From: CAZDYP01 sp964509505
Lineage (GTDB): Bacteria > Chloroflexota > Anaerolineae > JACRMK01
NCBI GenBank assembly: GCA_964509505.1
Contig: CAZDYP010000005.1
Span: forward strand, 3,673-67,672
Reading direction: 5' to 3'
Length of the DNA: 64,000 bases
Positions within the stretch are counted from its first letter, which is position 1; each line of letters begins with the position of its first letter. Shown one piece after another: positions 39,143-47,908 of the stretch. Below the pieces are notes generated by a model that saw nothing but the letters and a program-made list of their open reading frames with translations, searched no databases and had not been told where the DNA came from. A program made the translations under genes and the position numbers.

Positions 39143-40534
39143 ATGACTACCATTGTAAACTTTCCTTACACACGCTGTCGGTTCGGCGTCGCCGTGCGCG
39201 ATACGACGCCGCCCGTTGGCATCTATCATAGTTCGTGGGGCGCAGCTACGCGTTACGACACGACAGGCGTGCATCGTCCGCACACGGTCACCGCGGCGGT
39301 GTTCGCGCCACTGCATGGCGCTGGGCCCATGTTAGCGCTCGTCGCGTTGGATCTTGGTTGGTTTCAAAACACGCAAGACGAGCGCGACCTGCGCGATACC
39401 GTGATACGTCGCGCAGGGCTGACGCCTGAGACCTTGCTTATCAATCTGTCGCACACGCATGGCACGGTCAACGCAAATTCGCTGCTTGCAGATCGGCCCG
39501 GCGCGCAGTTCATCAAACCATTCTTAGCTATGTTGCGCGAGCGTGTCGGCGACGCCGTCAGGGCAGCGCAACAAGCGCTCATGCCCGCATGGGTAACGTG
39601 GGGCTATGGCGCGTGTGCGTTGGCAAAGAACCGCGATTACTTTGACACGGAGCAACAAACGTGGGTGTGTGGATTTAATCCCGCGCGCAAAGCCGACGAC
39701 ACATTGCTCGTCGCGCGTGTCAGCGATGACGCAGGCAACACGCGCGCGACGCTGTTCAACTATGCGTGCCATCCGACGACGCTGGCGTGGCAGAATCATT
39801 TGCTCTCGCCTGATTACGTCGGGGCAGCGCGTGATGTCTTGGAGCGCGCGTTCGGCGCGCCGGCGTTGTTTTTGCAAGGTGCATTGGGAGATGTCGCACC
39901 GCGCGACAACTACGTGGGCGACCCCATCGTAGCAGATCGCAATGGGCGACAGTTGGGCTACGCCGCCGCAGCGATCATCGAAGGCTTGCCGCCTGCCGCA
40001 AGCCAGTTCGTCTATATGGGTATGGTATCATCAGGCGCAGCATTGGGCGTCTGGGAATATCGCCCATGTCATGAAGCGGAATTGCAAGCGGCGTATGTGT
40101 TGCAAGCTAGTCTGGTGACGATAGAACTAGCGACGAAAGAATATCCGCCCTTGACTCAATTGCGCGCGACATACGAGGCAGCGACAACCGTCCGCGAGAA
40201 AGAGATTGCGCTGCGACGGTTGCTGGTGCGCGAAGCCTTGGGTGCTGGACGCACGCATGCGATGCCGCTGTGGGTGTGGCGCTTGGGACAAGCTGCGCTC
40301 GTCGCCATTCCGAACGAGCCATACAACCTCGTGCAACAAACCCTTCGCCAACATTTTGCGGGAACGCCCATTGCCGTGCTAGGCGTGACGAATGGGACGC
40401 TAGGTTACTTACCACCGCAAGAGATTTATGGCAAGGGGATTTACCAAGAGCAACAATCACCCTATTTGCCGGGTTGCCTGGAGCAAACGATTGAGGCGGC
40501 GGTGCGGGGTGTGGCGAAGGTGATGAGTGAATGA
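39143..40534 (+). CDS. Neutral/alkaline ceramidase-like protein
   Basis: 463 aa. Matches the N-terminal catalytic domain pattern of neutral ceramidases: FGVAVRDTTPPVGIYHSSWG at the start, LVALDLGWF, the metal-binding NLSHTHGTVNA, and FNYACHPTTLAWQNHLLSPDY (the family's second His and Asp region), then LFLQGALGDVAPRDNY. It lacks a signal peptide and the C-terminal immunoglobulin-like domain of secreted ceramidases, so it is probably cytoplasmic and may act on another amide. The AT-rich gap ahead offers only a weak promoter. Confidence 0.8.
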   Translation: MTTIVNFPYTRCRFGVAVRDTTPPVGIYHSSWGAATRYDTTGVHRPHTVTAAVFAPLHGAGPMLALVALDLGWFQNTQDERDLRDTVIRRAGLTPETLLINLSHTHGTVNANSLLADRPGAQFIKPFLAMLRERVGDAVRAAQQALMPAWVTWGYGACALAKNRDYFDTEQQTWVCGFNPARKADDTLLVARVSDDAGNTRATLFNYACHPTTLAWQNHLLSPDYVGAARDVLERAFGAPALFLQGALGDVAPRDNYVGDPIVADRNGRQLGYAAAAIIEGLPPAASQFVYMGMVSSGAALGVWEYRPCHEAELQAAYVLQASLVTIELATKEYPPLTQLRATYEAATTVREKEIALRRLLVREALGAGRTHAMPLWVWRLGQAALVAIPNEPYNLVQQTLRQHFAGTPIAVLGVTNGTLGYLPPQEIYGKGIYQEQQSPYLPGCLEQTIEAAVRGVAKVMSE

Positions 40535-40578
40535 GGAAACGCGTCAACGCGGAGATAATGGGAGGTGAATACTATAAC

Positions 40579-40613
40579 CCTTGCGAAGGCGACTCTGTCG
40601 AACCTTCGCAAGG
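40579..40613. repeat. Palindromic repeat after the ceramidase-like gene
   Basis: Perfect 11-bp arms CCTTGCGAAGG / CCTTCGCAAGG enclosing CGAC/GTCG. May act as the terminator of the upstream gene, though no T-run follows. Confidence 0.7.
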
Positions 40614-40740
40614 CTGAGTTTCTGATGCGCGAATGATTTGGAAATCTTATAGCACAGATTGCGCAAGTGATTGCGGTTCTACAAGGTCTTTTGTTGTCTA
40701 GGGGGAAGTGGTTTTTACCTAATTATTACCAATTTACTCC

Positions 40741-40769
40741 TTTTTTTTTGATTTGCTTTCCAATATAAT
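40741..40769 (+). promoter_or_regulatory. Possible promoter of the exopolysaccharide locus
   Basis: Perfect TATAAT at 40764-40769 in AT-rich DNA, with only a T-tract at the -35 position (40741-40746). The leader would be about 90 nt. Confidence 0.4.
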
Positions 40770-40863
40770 CTAAACAATCTAAGCAGTGATTTACAGAATT
40801 GCTTCAGGAAGAATGGATCATGGTTTCTAAACGTATCTAGGGCTCCCCCATTCGGTGATCTTC

Positions 40864-41748
40864 ATGAAGTATCTCAGATTTTCTATCTTAGCCTTGCTCA
40901 TCATCCAAGCTATCTTTCTTAAAATCGAACGCTTGCGCTTTGAGGAGGATACGCAGCTCATAGACATCCAAAAATTCGTCTATGTGTTAGGTGTCGCCAT
41001 ACTCGCAATCACGATTGGTGTTCCTAGTGTGCGACGGCTCTCGCGTTATGTCTCGCTGGCAGTGTGGTTGGGCATTTATCTGACGCTCAAGGTGTTCGTT
41101 TATGATGATCCAACTCATGCGCTTCTAGGCGATTACCACACCTACGTTTCGATTACGGAAGTCGCTTTTCTGACGATTCTGGTGCTGTTAGCGCACACCT
41201 TAGCGCAACATCTACACGATTTCGAGCAAGCCATTGAAAATGTCACGTTTGGCGGTTTTGGCAGGCGTGTGCAAACCTTACACGAAGCCGAACATGAGCT
41301 GCAGACCGAACTGATTCGCAGCCGACGCCATCAACGCCCCTTAACGGTGATCGTCATCGAACCCGATCCCAACTCCGTGCAAGCCAATTTACATCGCACG
41401 GTGCAGGAAGTGCAGCGTGCGATGATGGGGCGTTACGTGTTGACCAGTTTGGCGCGCGCCGTCAGCGACACGTTGCGTCGCACCGATAAGATCTTCAAAC
41501 ACAACTCACAGGACCGTTTTGTGGTGGTGTGTCCTGAAACAGACACCAAAGCGTCTGATGTTTTGATTGAACGCATTAAAACGGCCGCCACCGAACAGTT
41601 GGGCGTAATCGTCCACTGCGGGGTCAGTTCGTTTCCAACCGAAGCGTTGACCTTTGAAGAACTGGTGCATCGCGCCGAAGCGCAATTCCAGAAACAAGAG
41701 ACGGCAAGCCAACCAACCATCATCCGCACGGCCGAGTCTCGCGTGTAA
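40864..41748 (+). CDS. Membrane protein with a degenerate GGDEF domain
   Basis: 294 aa from ATG 40864 (GTG 40855 is an alternative). Four hydrophobic segments (about 5-20, 38-54, 62-79, 97-116) are followed by a coiled linker and a GGDEF-fold domain (about 140-280): RRHQRPLTVIVIEPD, LARAVSDTLRRTDKIFKHNSQDRFVVV, and GVIVHCGVSSFP. The position of the GG(D/E)EF signature reads NSQDRF, so diguanylate cyclase activity is not expected; the domain may bind or sense instead. It is the first gene of the exopolysaccharide region and ends 30 bp before the initiating glycosyltransferase, suggesting a regulatory or assembly role. Confidence 0.75.
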   Translation: MKYLRFSILALLIIQAIFLKIERLRFEEDTQLIDIQKFVYVLGVAILAITIGVPSVRRLSRYVSLAVWLGIYLTLKVFVYDDPTHALLGDYHTYVSITEVAFLTILVLLAHTLAQHLHDFEQAIENVTFGGFGRRVQTLHEAEHELQTELIRSRRHQRPLTVIVIEPDPNSVQANLHRTVQEVQRAMMGRYVLTSLARAVSDTLRRTDKIFKHNSQDRFVVVCPETDTKASDVLIERIKTAATEQLGVIVHCGVSSFPTEALTFEELVHRAEAQFQKQETASQPTIIRTAESRV

Positions 41749-41778
41749 GAGCTGTCGTTAAACAGAGGAGGAGGAAAG

Positions 41779-42474
41779 ATGATTACCCCATTTGTTAAAT
41801 CCGCGCCGATTAATCCGTACCTTTGGCTTGATACTCTCGCCCCCGAGAAGCGTTGGGTGCGTGGCCGGGTTTACCGTGTTGCTAAGCGGTGTATGGACTT
41901 GTTGCTGGTGGGCGTCACGCTGCCTTTCGTCCTCCCTGTGTTAGCGCTCTGCGCGCTGCTTATCAAACTCGACGATCCCAACGGTCCCGTGTTCTTTGTG
42001 CAAGAGCGCACGGGGCGAGGCGGACGACGCTTTCGCATGTACAAGTTTCGCACGATGGTTGTCAACGCCGAGCAGCTGCTCAAACAACTCGCGGCCACTA
42101 ATGCCGATGGTGAACTGGCGAAACCGCTCAAATTGGACAACGACCCGCGCGTGACTCGGATCGGACGTCTCCTACGCAAAACCAGTTTGGATGAATTACC
42201 GCAAATCATCAATATTCTCAAAGGCGAAATGAGCTGGGTCGGACCACGCCCAACTTCCTTTGGTCTCAAATCGTATTCGCTCTGGCATACGGAGCGACTT
42301 GACCTTTTGCCAGGGCTGACAGGCTTATGGCAATTGTATGGTCGCGGCGACGTTGACTTTAACAATTGGCTGCGTTGGGATATTCGCTATTTAGAGAAGC
42401 AATGTCTCTGGCTGGACGTTCAGATTTTGCTGCGCACGGCCGGCGCCATCTTCACCCAGCGCGGAGCGCGGTAG
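41779..42474 (+). CDS. Initiating sugar-1-phosphate transferase (WcaJ/WbaP family)
   Basis: Transfers a sugar-1-phosphate to undecaprenyl phosphate, the first step of Wzy-dependent polysaccharide synthesis. 231 aa, the catalytic half only: one hydrophobic segment (LLLVGVTLPFVLPVLALCALL), FVQERTGRGGRRFRMYKFRTM, RIGRLLRKTSLDELPQIINI, LKGEMSWVGPRP and the C-terminal LPGLTGLWQLYGRG. The polytopic N-terminal part of larger homologues is absent, as in WbaP-core or PglC-like enzymes. Excellent ribosome-binding site GAGGAGG just upstream. Its stop overlaps the next start (TAGTG). Confidence 0.93.
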   Translation: MITPFVKSAPINPYLWLDTLAPEKRWVRGRVYRVAKRCMDLLLVGVTLPFVLPVLALCALLIKLDDPNGPVFFVQERTGRGGRRFRMYKFRTMVVNAEQLLKQLAATNADGELAKPLKLDNDPRVTRIGRLLRKTSLDELPQIINILKGEMSWVGPRPTSFGLKSYSLWHTERLDLLPGLTGLWQLYGRGDVDFNNWLRWDIRYLEKQCLWLDVQILLRTAGAIFTQRGAR

Positions 42475-43775
42475 TGGGAAACAAAATCGCCTATGTGATG
42501 TCGCGCTTTCCTCATTTGCCCGAGACGTTCATTCTGCGTGAGATGAATGAACTTGAACGGCAGGGGTGGGAAGTCGCGCTCTATCCACTCATCCTACAAT
42601 CCCAAGCGGTCATCCACGCCGAAGCGCAACCCTGGTTGTCCCGCGCGCATCGCCTTCCATATTTATCGCCCGCCGTGCTTGGCGCTAACGCGCAAACCAT
42701 GAGCAGGCAACCCTGGACCTATCTGAGCGCAGGAGCACAAGTTGTGTGGGAGAACAAGCGCAGCCCTAATTTTTTTGCGCGGGCGCTGCTCTTGTTCCCG
42801 AAAGCGGTTTACGCCGCGCGGTTGATGGAACGTGAAGGTATCACGCACGTTCACGCTCATTATGCGACTCACCCTGCGCTCGTCGCTTGGTTGATTCATC
42901 GTCTGACAGGCATCACTTACAGCCTCACCGCCCACGCCCACGACATTTTCGTGCGTAAGGCGATGTTGGCGACCAAGCTGCGCGAGGCTTCATTCATCGT
43001 AACCATTTCGCAATTCAATCGAGCCTATCTCGCTCAAACGGTTGGGGCATGGGTGCAGACTAAGACGCACATCGTTCATTGTGGCATCACACCAGCAACT
43101 TACGCGCCGCGTGAGGGGGCGTCACGCGCCGCACGGTTTGAGCTCATCAACATTGGCAGCCTACAACCATACAAAGGACAACGGTATTTGATTCAAGCGT
43201 GCGCCTTGTTGCGCGAGCAAGGAATTCCATTTCGTTGTCGCATCGTTGGCGAAGGCGCAGAACGCCCACACTTGGAGCGCATGATTGCCGCAGCGGGATT
43301 AAATGACTCTGTGGAATTGTTAGGCGCGTTACCGCAAGAACAAGTCGCGCGGCTGTTACCCACTGCCCATTGTTACGTGCAACCTAGCATCATTGCGCCT
43401 TCTGGCAAAATGGAGGGCATTCCTGTCGCGCTAATGGAAGCGCTCGCTTGTGCGTTACCCGTAGTGGCGACAGCGCTCTCAGGGATTCCGGAGTTGGTGC
43501 GAGAAGGCGAAACGGGTTGGTTAGTTCCGCCCGCCGACCCCGCGGCATTGGCGGAGGCGTTAGCTAAAGTATGGGCTGAACCCGAGCGCTCGGCGCGCTT
43601 GGCGGGCGCTGGGCGCGATTTGGTATTGCGTGAATTCGATCTTCAAACCAATGTGCAACAACTCTCTGCGCTATTCACGCAAGTCATTCAAGCCCGCGCC
43701 ATTCCGCTGCAGCCGCGTATCACTCAGTTCACGTTGGGTGAGCATCAAACACAAAATAGGTTCTACCGACTTTAG
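42474..43775 (+). CDS. GT4-family glycosyltransferase
   Basis: 433 aa from GTG 42474, which overlaps the preceding stop; codons upstream of it are only the other frame of the transferase gene. GT-B fold: N-terminal YVMSRFPHLPETFILREMNEL and HVHAHYATHPALVAWL (acceptor domain), C-terminal NIGSLQPYKGQRYLIQAC, RIVGEGAERPHLERM and the nucleotide-sugar site PSGKMEGIPVALMEALACALPVVATALSGIPELV. Retaining enzyme adding one sugar of the repeat unit; sugar unknown. Confidence 0.9.
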   Translation: MGNKIAYVMSRFPHLPETFILREMNELERQGWEVALYPLILQSQAVIHAEAQPWLSRAHRLPYLSPAVLGANAQTMSRQPWTYLSAGAQVVWENKRSPNFFARALLLFPKAVYAARLMEREGITHVHAHYATHPALVAWLIHRLTGITYSLTAHAHDIFVRKAMLATKLREASFIVTISQFNRAYLAQTVGAWVQTKTHIVHCGITPATYAPREGASRAARFELINIGSLQPYKGQRYLIQACALLREQGIPFRCRIVGEGAERPHLERMIAAAGLNDSVELLGALPQEQVARLLPTAHCYVQPSIIAPSGKMEGIPVALMEALACALPVVATALSGIPELVREGETGWLVPPADPAALAEALAKVWAEPERSARLAGAGRDLVLREFDLQTNVQQLSALFTQVIQARAIPLQPRITQFTLGEHQTQNRFYRL

Positions 43776-43872
43776 TGAAGCAGGCTCGTGTGAGACTCTC
43801 TTGGGGGGCACAACCTGCGAGCATTTTATAGCAAAGCAAGAAAAGCCCTATACGATCATAGCTAAACAGTAA

Positions 43873-45639
43873 GTGTATGAAAGGTATATCTTGAAACAGA
43901 GCCTCTGTTTTTTCCTGCTTTGCGTCTTAACTGCCTGCGCCGCTGCGACGCCATCACCTACGCCTCTTCCTACCATTGCCGTCGCCACACCAACCCTGAC
44001 AGCCGCGCTTCCATCACCAACGCCGACGCCGCGCCCAAGCCCCACGCCTGCGCCACAACCAACTATCAACTTAATCGAATCACAAGCTACTTGGCAGTAT
44101 TGGAGCAATACTCGGGCCCCTGATACTAACTGGTTCAGTGACACATTTGACGATAGCGCATGGCCAAGAGGTGTATTGCCATTAGGCACGACCAGCGCCG
44201 CACGGACGCGGATTGCGCCAATCACCACAACTCACACGATTTATGCGCGTACCCAATTGACCGTGCCTGACCCTACGGCATGGCAAGCCTTGAATCTGTG
44301 GCTTGACTACAAACATGGCGCAGCCGTTTATCTCAATGGACGTGAAATCGCTCGCGCCAATCTAACGCCGAACGCCAAACACGGCGAGCCCGCTTCCGCC
44401 GAGCACGATACCCCTGCCGATAAAATTGACGTGACTGCCGCGTTGGCTTGGCTGAAGCCGGGGCGCAACGTGTTGGCTATCGAAGTTCACAACCTAGAAA
44501 GCAATACGCAAGCGCACATTGATGTTCAACTATGGGCTTGGCGCACATCAGAATTACCGAGATTGCTCACAGGCCCTCACTTAGGAGTGATTGGGCCCGA
44601 TACAGTCACGATTCAAGCCGAAAGCAACCTGACTGCCACCGCCCTTGTGGAGTATCAGCCGCTAGGCAAAACCGCCGCAACGGTAGAATCTCCACCCGCA
44701 ACCTTGCATCGCATCACCTTGCGCGATTTATCTCCTAATACGACTTATCAATATCGCTTGGGGTTCAAAACACCGGCCGGCACGTTCTGGAGTGTGGCGG
44801 GACAATGGACAACCGACGGCGGCGCAGGGCAAGCGTTTCGTTTTGCGGTCTGGGGAGATAATCGTCCCAAGTCCGGCAGCGCTGTGCCGTTGGTCTTCAA
44901 TCAATTGATAGCGTTGATCGAACAACGTAAGCCGCTTGCGCTTGCCATCACTTTGGGCGATAATGTACAAAACGTGAACGCGCCCACCGACGAGCTAGCG
45001 CTGCGCAATCGCTATCATAGCTATCTGGAGGCCATTGGACCCGTAGCGCGTCAAGCCCCTTTCTATTCCGTGATCGGCAATCACGATACGCCCAATTGCA
45101 AACCATGTTTGGAAGCGTATCGGCGCTATCTGCCATTGCCTGAACAGAACGATCAGACTTACTATAGTTTCAATTATGGCTCCGTCCATTTCGTCGTGCT
45201 AAATTCAGAACAACGCGCTGGCACAGTTATGCAGCAGATGTCCGATCACCAGTGGCAATGGCTGCAAACAGACTTAGCCAACAATCGCCAACCCATCACC
45301 TTTGTTTTCATGCATCAAGCCATCATCCGTACATCCAACATTCACGGTCCCTATCCGGCCAATGACCGCGAAAAGCTCCATCAACTCTTTCGCAAACACA
45401 ATGTCTTGGCGGTGTTTCAAGGTCATGCCCATTATTACGATTTTTACGAGTTGGATAACATTGCCTACATCATTTCAGGCGGCGCAGGCAGTCCGCTCTA
45501 CGATCAACCCTACAACCCCTTGTGGGAAAAACATCACGCGCTCATCGTATCGGTCACGGCAACGCAAGTCATGGTGGAGGCGCTCTTGCCCGATGGCAAG
45601 CTGCTCGATCAGCGCACGCTGAAAGTTAGAGCTCCTTGA
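43873..45639 (+). CDS. Metallophosphoesterase lipoprotein (purple-acid-phosphatase-like)
   Basis: 588 aa from GTG 43873 (TTG 43891 also possible). Lipobox VLTAC, Pro/Thr stalk (about 25-60), a jelly-roll-like domain (about 70-210: WYSDTFDDSAWPRG-like WFSDTFDDSAWPRG and AAVYLNGREIARANL), an FN3-like domain (about 230-310: LRDLSPNTTYQYRLGF), then a calcineurin-type phosphatase with FRFAVWGDNR, ITLGDNVQN, VIGNHD, FVFMHQA and FQGHAHYYDF carrying the metal ligands. Expected on the outer face of the cell. Its place between glycosyltransferase and Wzz genes suggests a role in polymer export or modification, but this is inference. Confidence 0.85.
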   Translation: MYERYILKQSLCFFLLCVLTACAAATPSPTPLPTIAVATPTLTAALPSPTPTPRPSPTPAPQPTINLIESQATWQYWSNTRAPDTNWFSDTFDDSAWPRGVLPLGTTSAARTRIAPITTTHTIYARTQLTVPDPTAWQALNLWLDYKHGAAVYLNGREIARANLTPNAKHGEPASAEHDTPADKIDVTAALAWLKPGRNVLAIEVHNLESNTQAHIDVQLWAWRTSELPRLLTGPHLGVIGPDTVTIQAESNLTATALVEYQPLGKTAATVESPPATLHRITLRDLSPNTTYQYRLGFKTPAGTFWSVAGQWTTDGGAGQAFRFAVWGDNRPKSGSAVPLVFNQLIALIEQRKPLALAITLGDNVQNVNAPTDELALRNRYHSYLEAIGPVARQAPFYSVIGNHDTPNCKPCLEAYRRYLPLPEQNDQTYYSFNYGSVHFVVLNSEQRAGTVMQQMSDHQWQWLQTDLANNRQPITFVFMHQAIIRTSNIHGPYPANDREKLHQLFRKHNVLAVFQGHAHYYDFYELDNIAYIISGGAGSPLYDQPYNPLWEKHHALIVSVTATQVMVEALLPDGKLLDQRTLKVRAP

Positions 45640-45674
45640 GCAGGGGAGCGGGTCATTTTTTTTGAGAAGTCACT

Positions 45675-46775
45675 ATGGAATTAAGACATTATCTTAGAAT
45701 GCTGCGCGCCGGGTGGTGGCTCATTGCCTTGTCCACCCTCGCAGCGTTTTCGGTAGCGTTGGCCGCCGCGTATCAAGCAACGCCTATGTATCGCGCCAGC
45801 GCGCGGTTGATTGTGCGCCCCAACATTGCCGCAATTGACAACAACAGTTTGATAGACAGCATCGGCACGCTCGACAAACGCTCGATCGCGGCCACCTACG
45901 CGGAGGTGCTGGGCAGCAATCGGCTGCTCAACGAAACCGCCACCGCGCTGCAGTTGGATGCCAAAGGGCTGCGCGATTACGTCCGCACCTCGGTGGTCTT
46001 GCCTGATTCCAACATTCTGGAAGTCGCCATCTCTGGACCTAATCCCGACCTCGTCACCCGCTTGGCGAATGGCATTGGTCAGCGCGGTATCGAGCTCGCC
46101 AAAACTTTGTATCAAGCCTATGGGCTTGAGTTTATTGATCCTGCCATCATACCGACCTCGCCCTACAGCCCACAACCGTTGCGCGATGCCAGCCTTGCCG
46201 TGGCCTTTGGGTTGATGATCGGCGCAGCCCTGGCGATTTTGCGTGAGCAATTACGCATGCCCTTGGAAGCGCTGCGACGGCGCAACATGATAGACTTAGC
46301 ATCCTCCGCCTATACCCGCCGCTTCTTCCTGCGTCGCCTAGAAGAAGAACTCGCGCGCAAACGCGGCGGAGTTCTGTCACTCGGTTTGTTGCAGCTCGAC
46401 GGCTTAGAGGGCTTGAACGAGACTATGCCCGCGCCTGTATTCCAGAGCCTGTTGCGCCGCTCGACTCGCTTGTTGCAAGCCGAACTCCGCGGACACGACA
46501 GCGTGGGCCGCTGGGGCGAGCTCAGTTTTGCTTTATTACTGCCTGCCACGCCCGGCGCAGCCGCCACACGCACCCTGGAACGCATTCAACAAGCCCTCTC
46601 CCATCCCATTCCTCTGAACGAAACTGTTGGCGATGAAACCGTCCGACTGGAACCACGTATCAGCGTGGTCGCTTCCAAAGATAATGAGAACTCAACTGTT
46701 TTGATTCAACGCGCTGAAAAAGCATTGGAGCGCACGGCGCTGAACGGGAGCCAGCCGGTTTATTTTGCCGAGTAG
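45675..46775 (+). CDS. Wzz-type polysaccharide co-polymerase fused to a degenerate GGDEF domain
   Basis: 366 aa. The N-terminal Wzz/PCP module has a first helix at about 14-33, a periplasmic part with YRASARLIVRPN, and a proline-rich segment (PAIIPTSPYSPQP, about 157-169) running into the second helix (about 171-190). The cytoplasmic tail, where Wzc-like proteins carry a tyrosine kinase, is instead a GGDEF-fold domain (about 206-355): IDLASSAYTRRFFLRRLEEEL (the TGLxNRR block), LSLGLLQLDGLEGLNE (the DxDxFKxxND block), and DSVGRWGELSFALLLPAT, where RWGELSF replaces R(Y)GGDEF. Enzyme activity is unlikely; nucleotide sensing or protein binding is possible. No BY-kinase gene is seen in the locus. 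Confidence 0.85.
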   Translation: MELRHYLRMLRAGWWLIALSTLAAFSVALAAAYQATPMYRASARLIVRPNIAAIDNNSLIDSIGTLDKRSIAATYAEVLGSNRLLNETATALQLDAKGLRDYVRTSVVLPDSNILEVAISGPNPDLVTRLANGIGQRGIELAKTLYQAYGLEFIDPAIIPTSPYSPQPLRDASLAVAFGLMIGAALAILREQLRMPLEALRRRNMIDLASSAYTRRFFLRRLEEELARKRGGVLSLGLLQLDGLEGLNETMPAPVFQSLLRRSTRLLQAELRGHDSVGRWGELSFALLLPATPGAAATRTLERIQQALSHPIPLNETVGDETVRLEPRISVVASKDNENSTVLIQRAEKALERTALNGSQPVYFAE

Positions 46776-46789
46776 CCGCCCAGTCTAGC

Positions 46790-47884
46790 ATGAATACCTC
46801 GCGCTTACACGAAGAGCACAGCGCCTTGCTCGCAGCGCTCACGTCCCAAATCGTCACTGCCTTGCCAACTTGGTTTGGCGCTCACAGCGAGCTCGTTTCA
46901 GCTATACCGGATGTGCGCCATCTTAAACAATCTTTCTTCATCCGTTACGCCGTCCGCACCTATGAGGGACAACCCAAAACGCTGCTGCTCAAGATTCCAC
47001 GCAAGCCCGACATTAAAACGCTGGCGCAAGCCATCAGCGCCACGCATTTAGCGTATCCAACCCAACAAGAATTTAACTCTTTGCTGACTGTCGCGCAGAC
47101 GTTTCAAACCATCAATCATGGCGCATTCTGTCAAATTCGCCCCTTCGCGTATTTGCCAGAATGGAACGCCATTGTGATGGAGGAATTACCCGCTAAAGCG
47201 TTGAAGCAGTTGCTGTTGCGACCACGCATGGCGCTTGGCTTCGCGCACGATTGGCAACCGCTGCAAGTCGCAATGCAGCGCGCGGGTGAATGGTTGCGTG
47301 TGTTCCATGAGCAGTTGGGAGAAGGCGTTACGGCAGAGCTGTCGCCCGCAGCGTTGCAGCTAGAGTTTGAGCAGGAACTTGCCCAACTGCGCCAGGCTGC
47401 GCCCAAGTTCATCACCCCAGCGTGGTTGCCTCCAGCTTTCGCCCAAGTCATCACTCGCGTTCAGTTACGCTCTATGTCCATCGTAACCTTGCATGGCGAT
47501 TTCAATTGCGGCAACATCTTGGTCATGCCCGACGGACGCGTGGGCGCGATTGACACGAAGCGCCGCCAACGAGGTTCCATCTACATTGATCTGGCTACAC
47601 TCACCACCGACCCTGCCACGCGCAAGTTGCAAGTGCTGAGTCAAGGTTGGTTTATACGCTCTGCTTGGCTGGCGCGTTGTCAGCAAGCTGTGTTGCAAGG
47701 CTACTTTGGCGCGAACGCGTGGGACGAGGCATTGTTCCGGTTGCATAGCGTCTTGGCCATCCTGCGTAAATGGACGTTGGATGAAGAAATGTTGCGCGCC
47801 ACTGCTTTGGCTTATGGGTTGAAGCCTTTGGTGCGACGTTACTTCACTACTTTGTTACGACGACAACTCACCTTGCCGACCTAG
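46790..47884 (+). CDS. Aminoglycoside-phosphotransferase-fold kinase
   Basis: 364 aa. APH-type protein kinase fold: YEGQPKTLLLKIPRKPD (nucleotide Lys), IVMEELPAKALKQLL (hinge), SIVTLHGDFNCGNILVM with catalytic Asp and Asn, and VGAIDTKRRQRGSIYIDLATL with the metal-binding Asp. Small-molecule kinases of this fold phosphorylate sugars, amines or lipids. Set between Wzz and Wzy genes, it may phosphorylate a precursor or lipid; the substrate is unknown. Starts 15 bp after the Wzz-GGDEF gene. Confidence 0.8.
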   Translation: MNTSRLHEEHSALLAALTSQIVTALPTWFGAHSELVSAIPDVRHLKQSFFIRYAVRTYEGQPKTLLLKIPRKPDIKTLAQAISATHLAYPTQQEFNSLLTVAQTFQTINHGAFCQIRPFAYLPEWNAIVMEELPAKALKQLLLRPRMALGFAHDWQPLQVAMQRAGEWLRVFHEQLGEGVTAELSPAALQLEFEQELAQLRQAAPKFITPAWLPPAFAQVITRVQLRSMSIVTLHGDFNCGNILVMPDGRVGAIDTKRRQRGSIYIDLATLTTDPATRKLQVLSQGWFIRSAWLARCQQAVLQGYFGANAWDEALFRLHSVLAILRKWTLDEEMLRATALAYGLKPLVRRYFTTLLRRQLTLPT

Positions 47885-47908
47885 TTGCGCCACATCATTA
47901 AATTACCC

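Larger units (their letters stand above)
40535..40863. other. Intergenic region at the head of the exopolysaccharide locus
   Basis: It holds a palindromic repeat (40579-40613) and then a distinctly AT-rich stretch (about 40690-40830) with T9 at 40741-40749 and TATAAT at 40764-40769. No gene is visible; a 6-codon frame with a Shine-Dalgarno-like AGGAAG ahead of it (ATG 40820) ends before the next start. Confidence 0.6.

Noticed and set aside
40864..46775. Active diguanylate cyclases
   Set aside because: Both GGDEF-like domains lack the GG(D/E)EF residues (NSQDRF and RWGELSF), so enzymatic activity is not supported.
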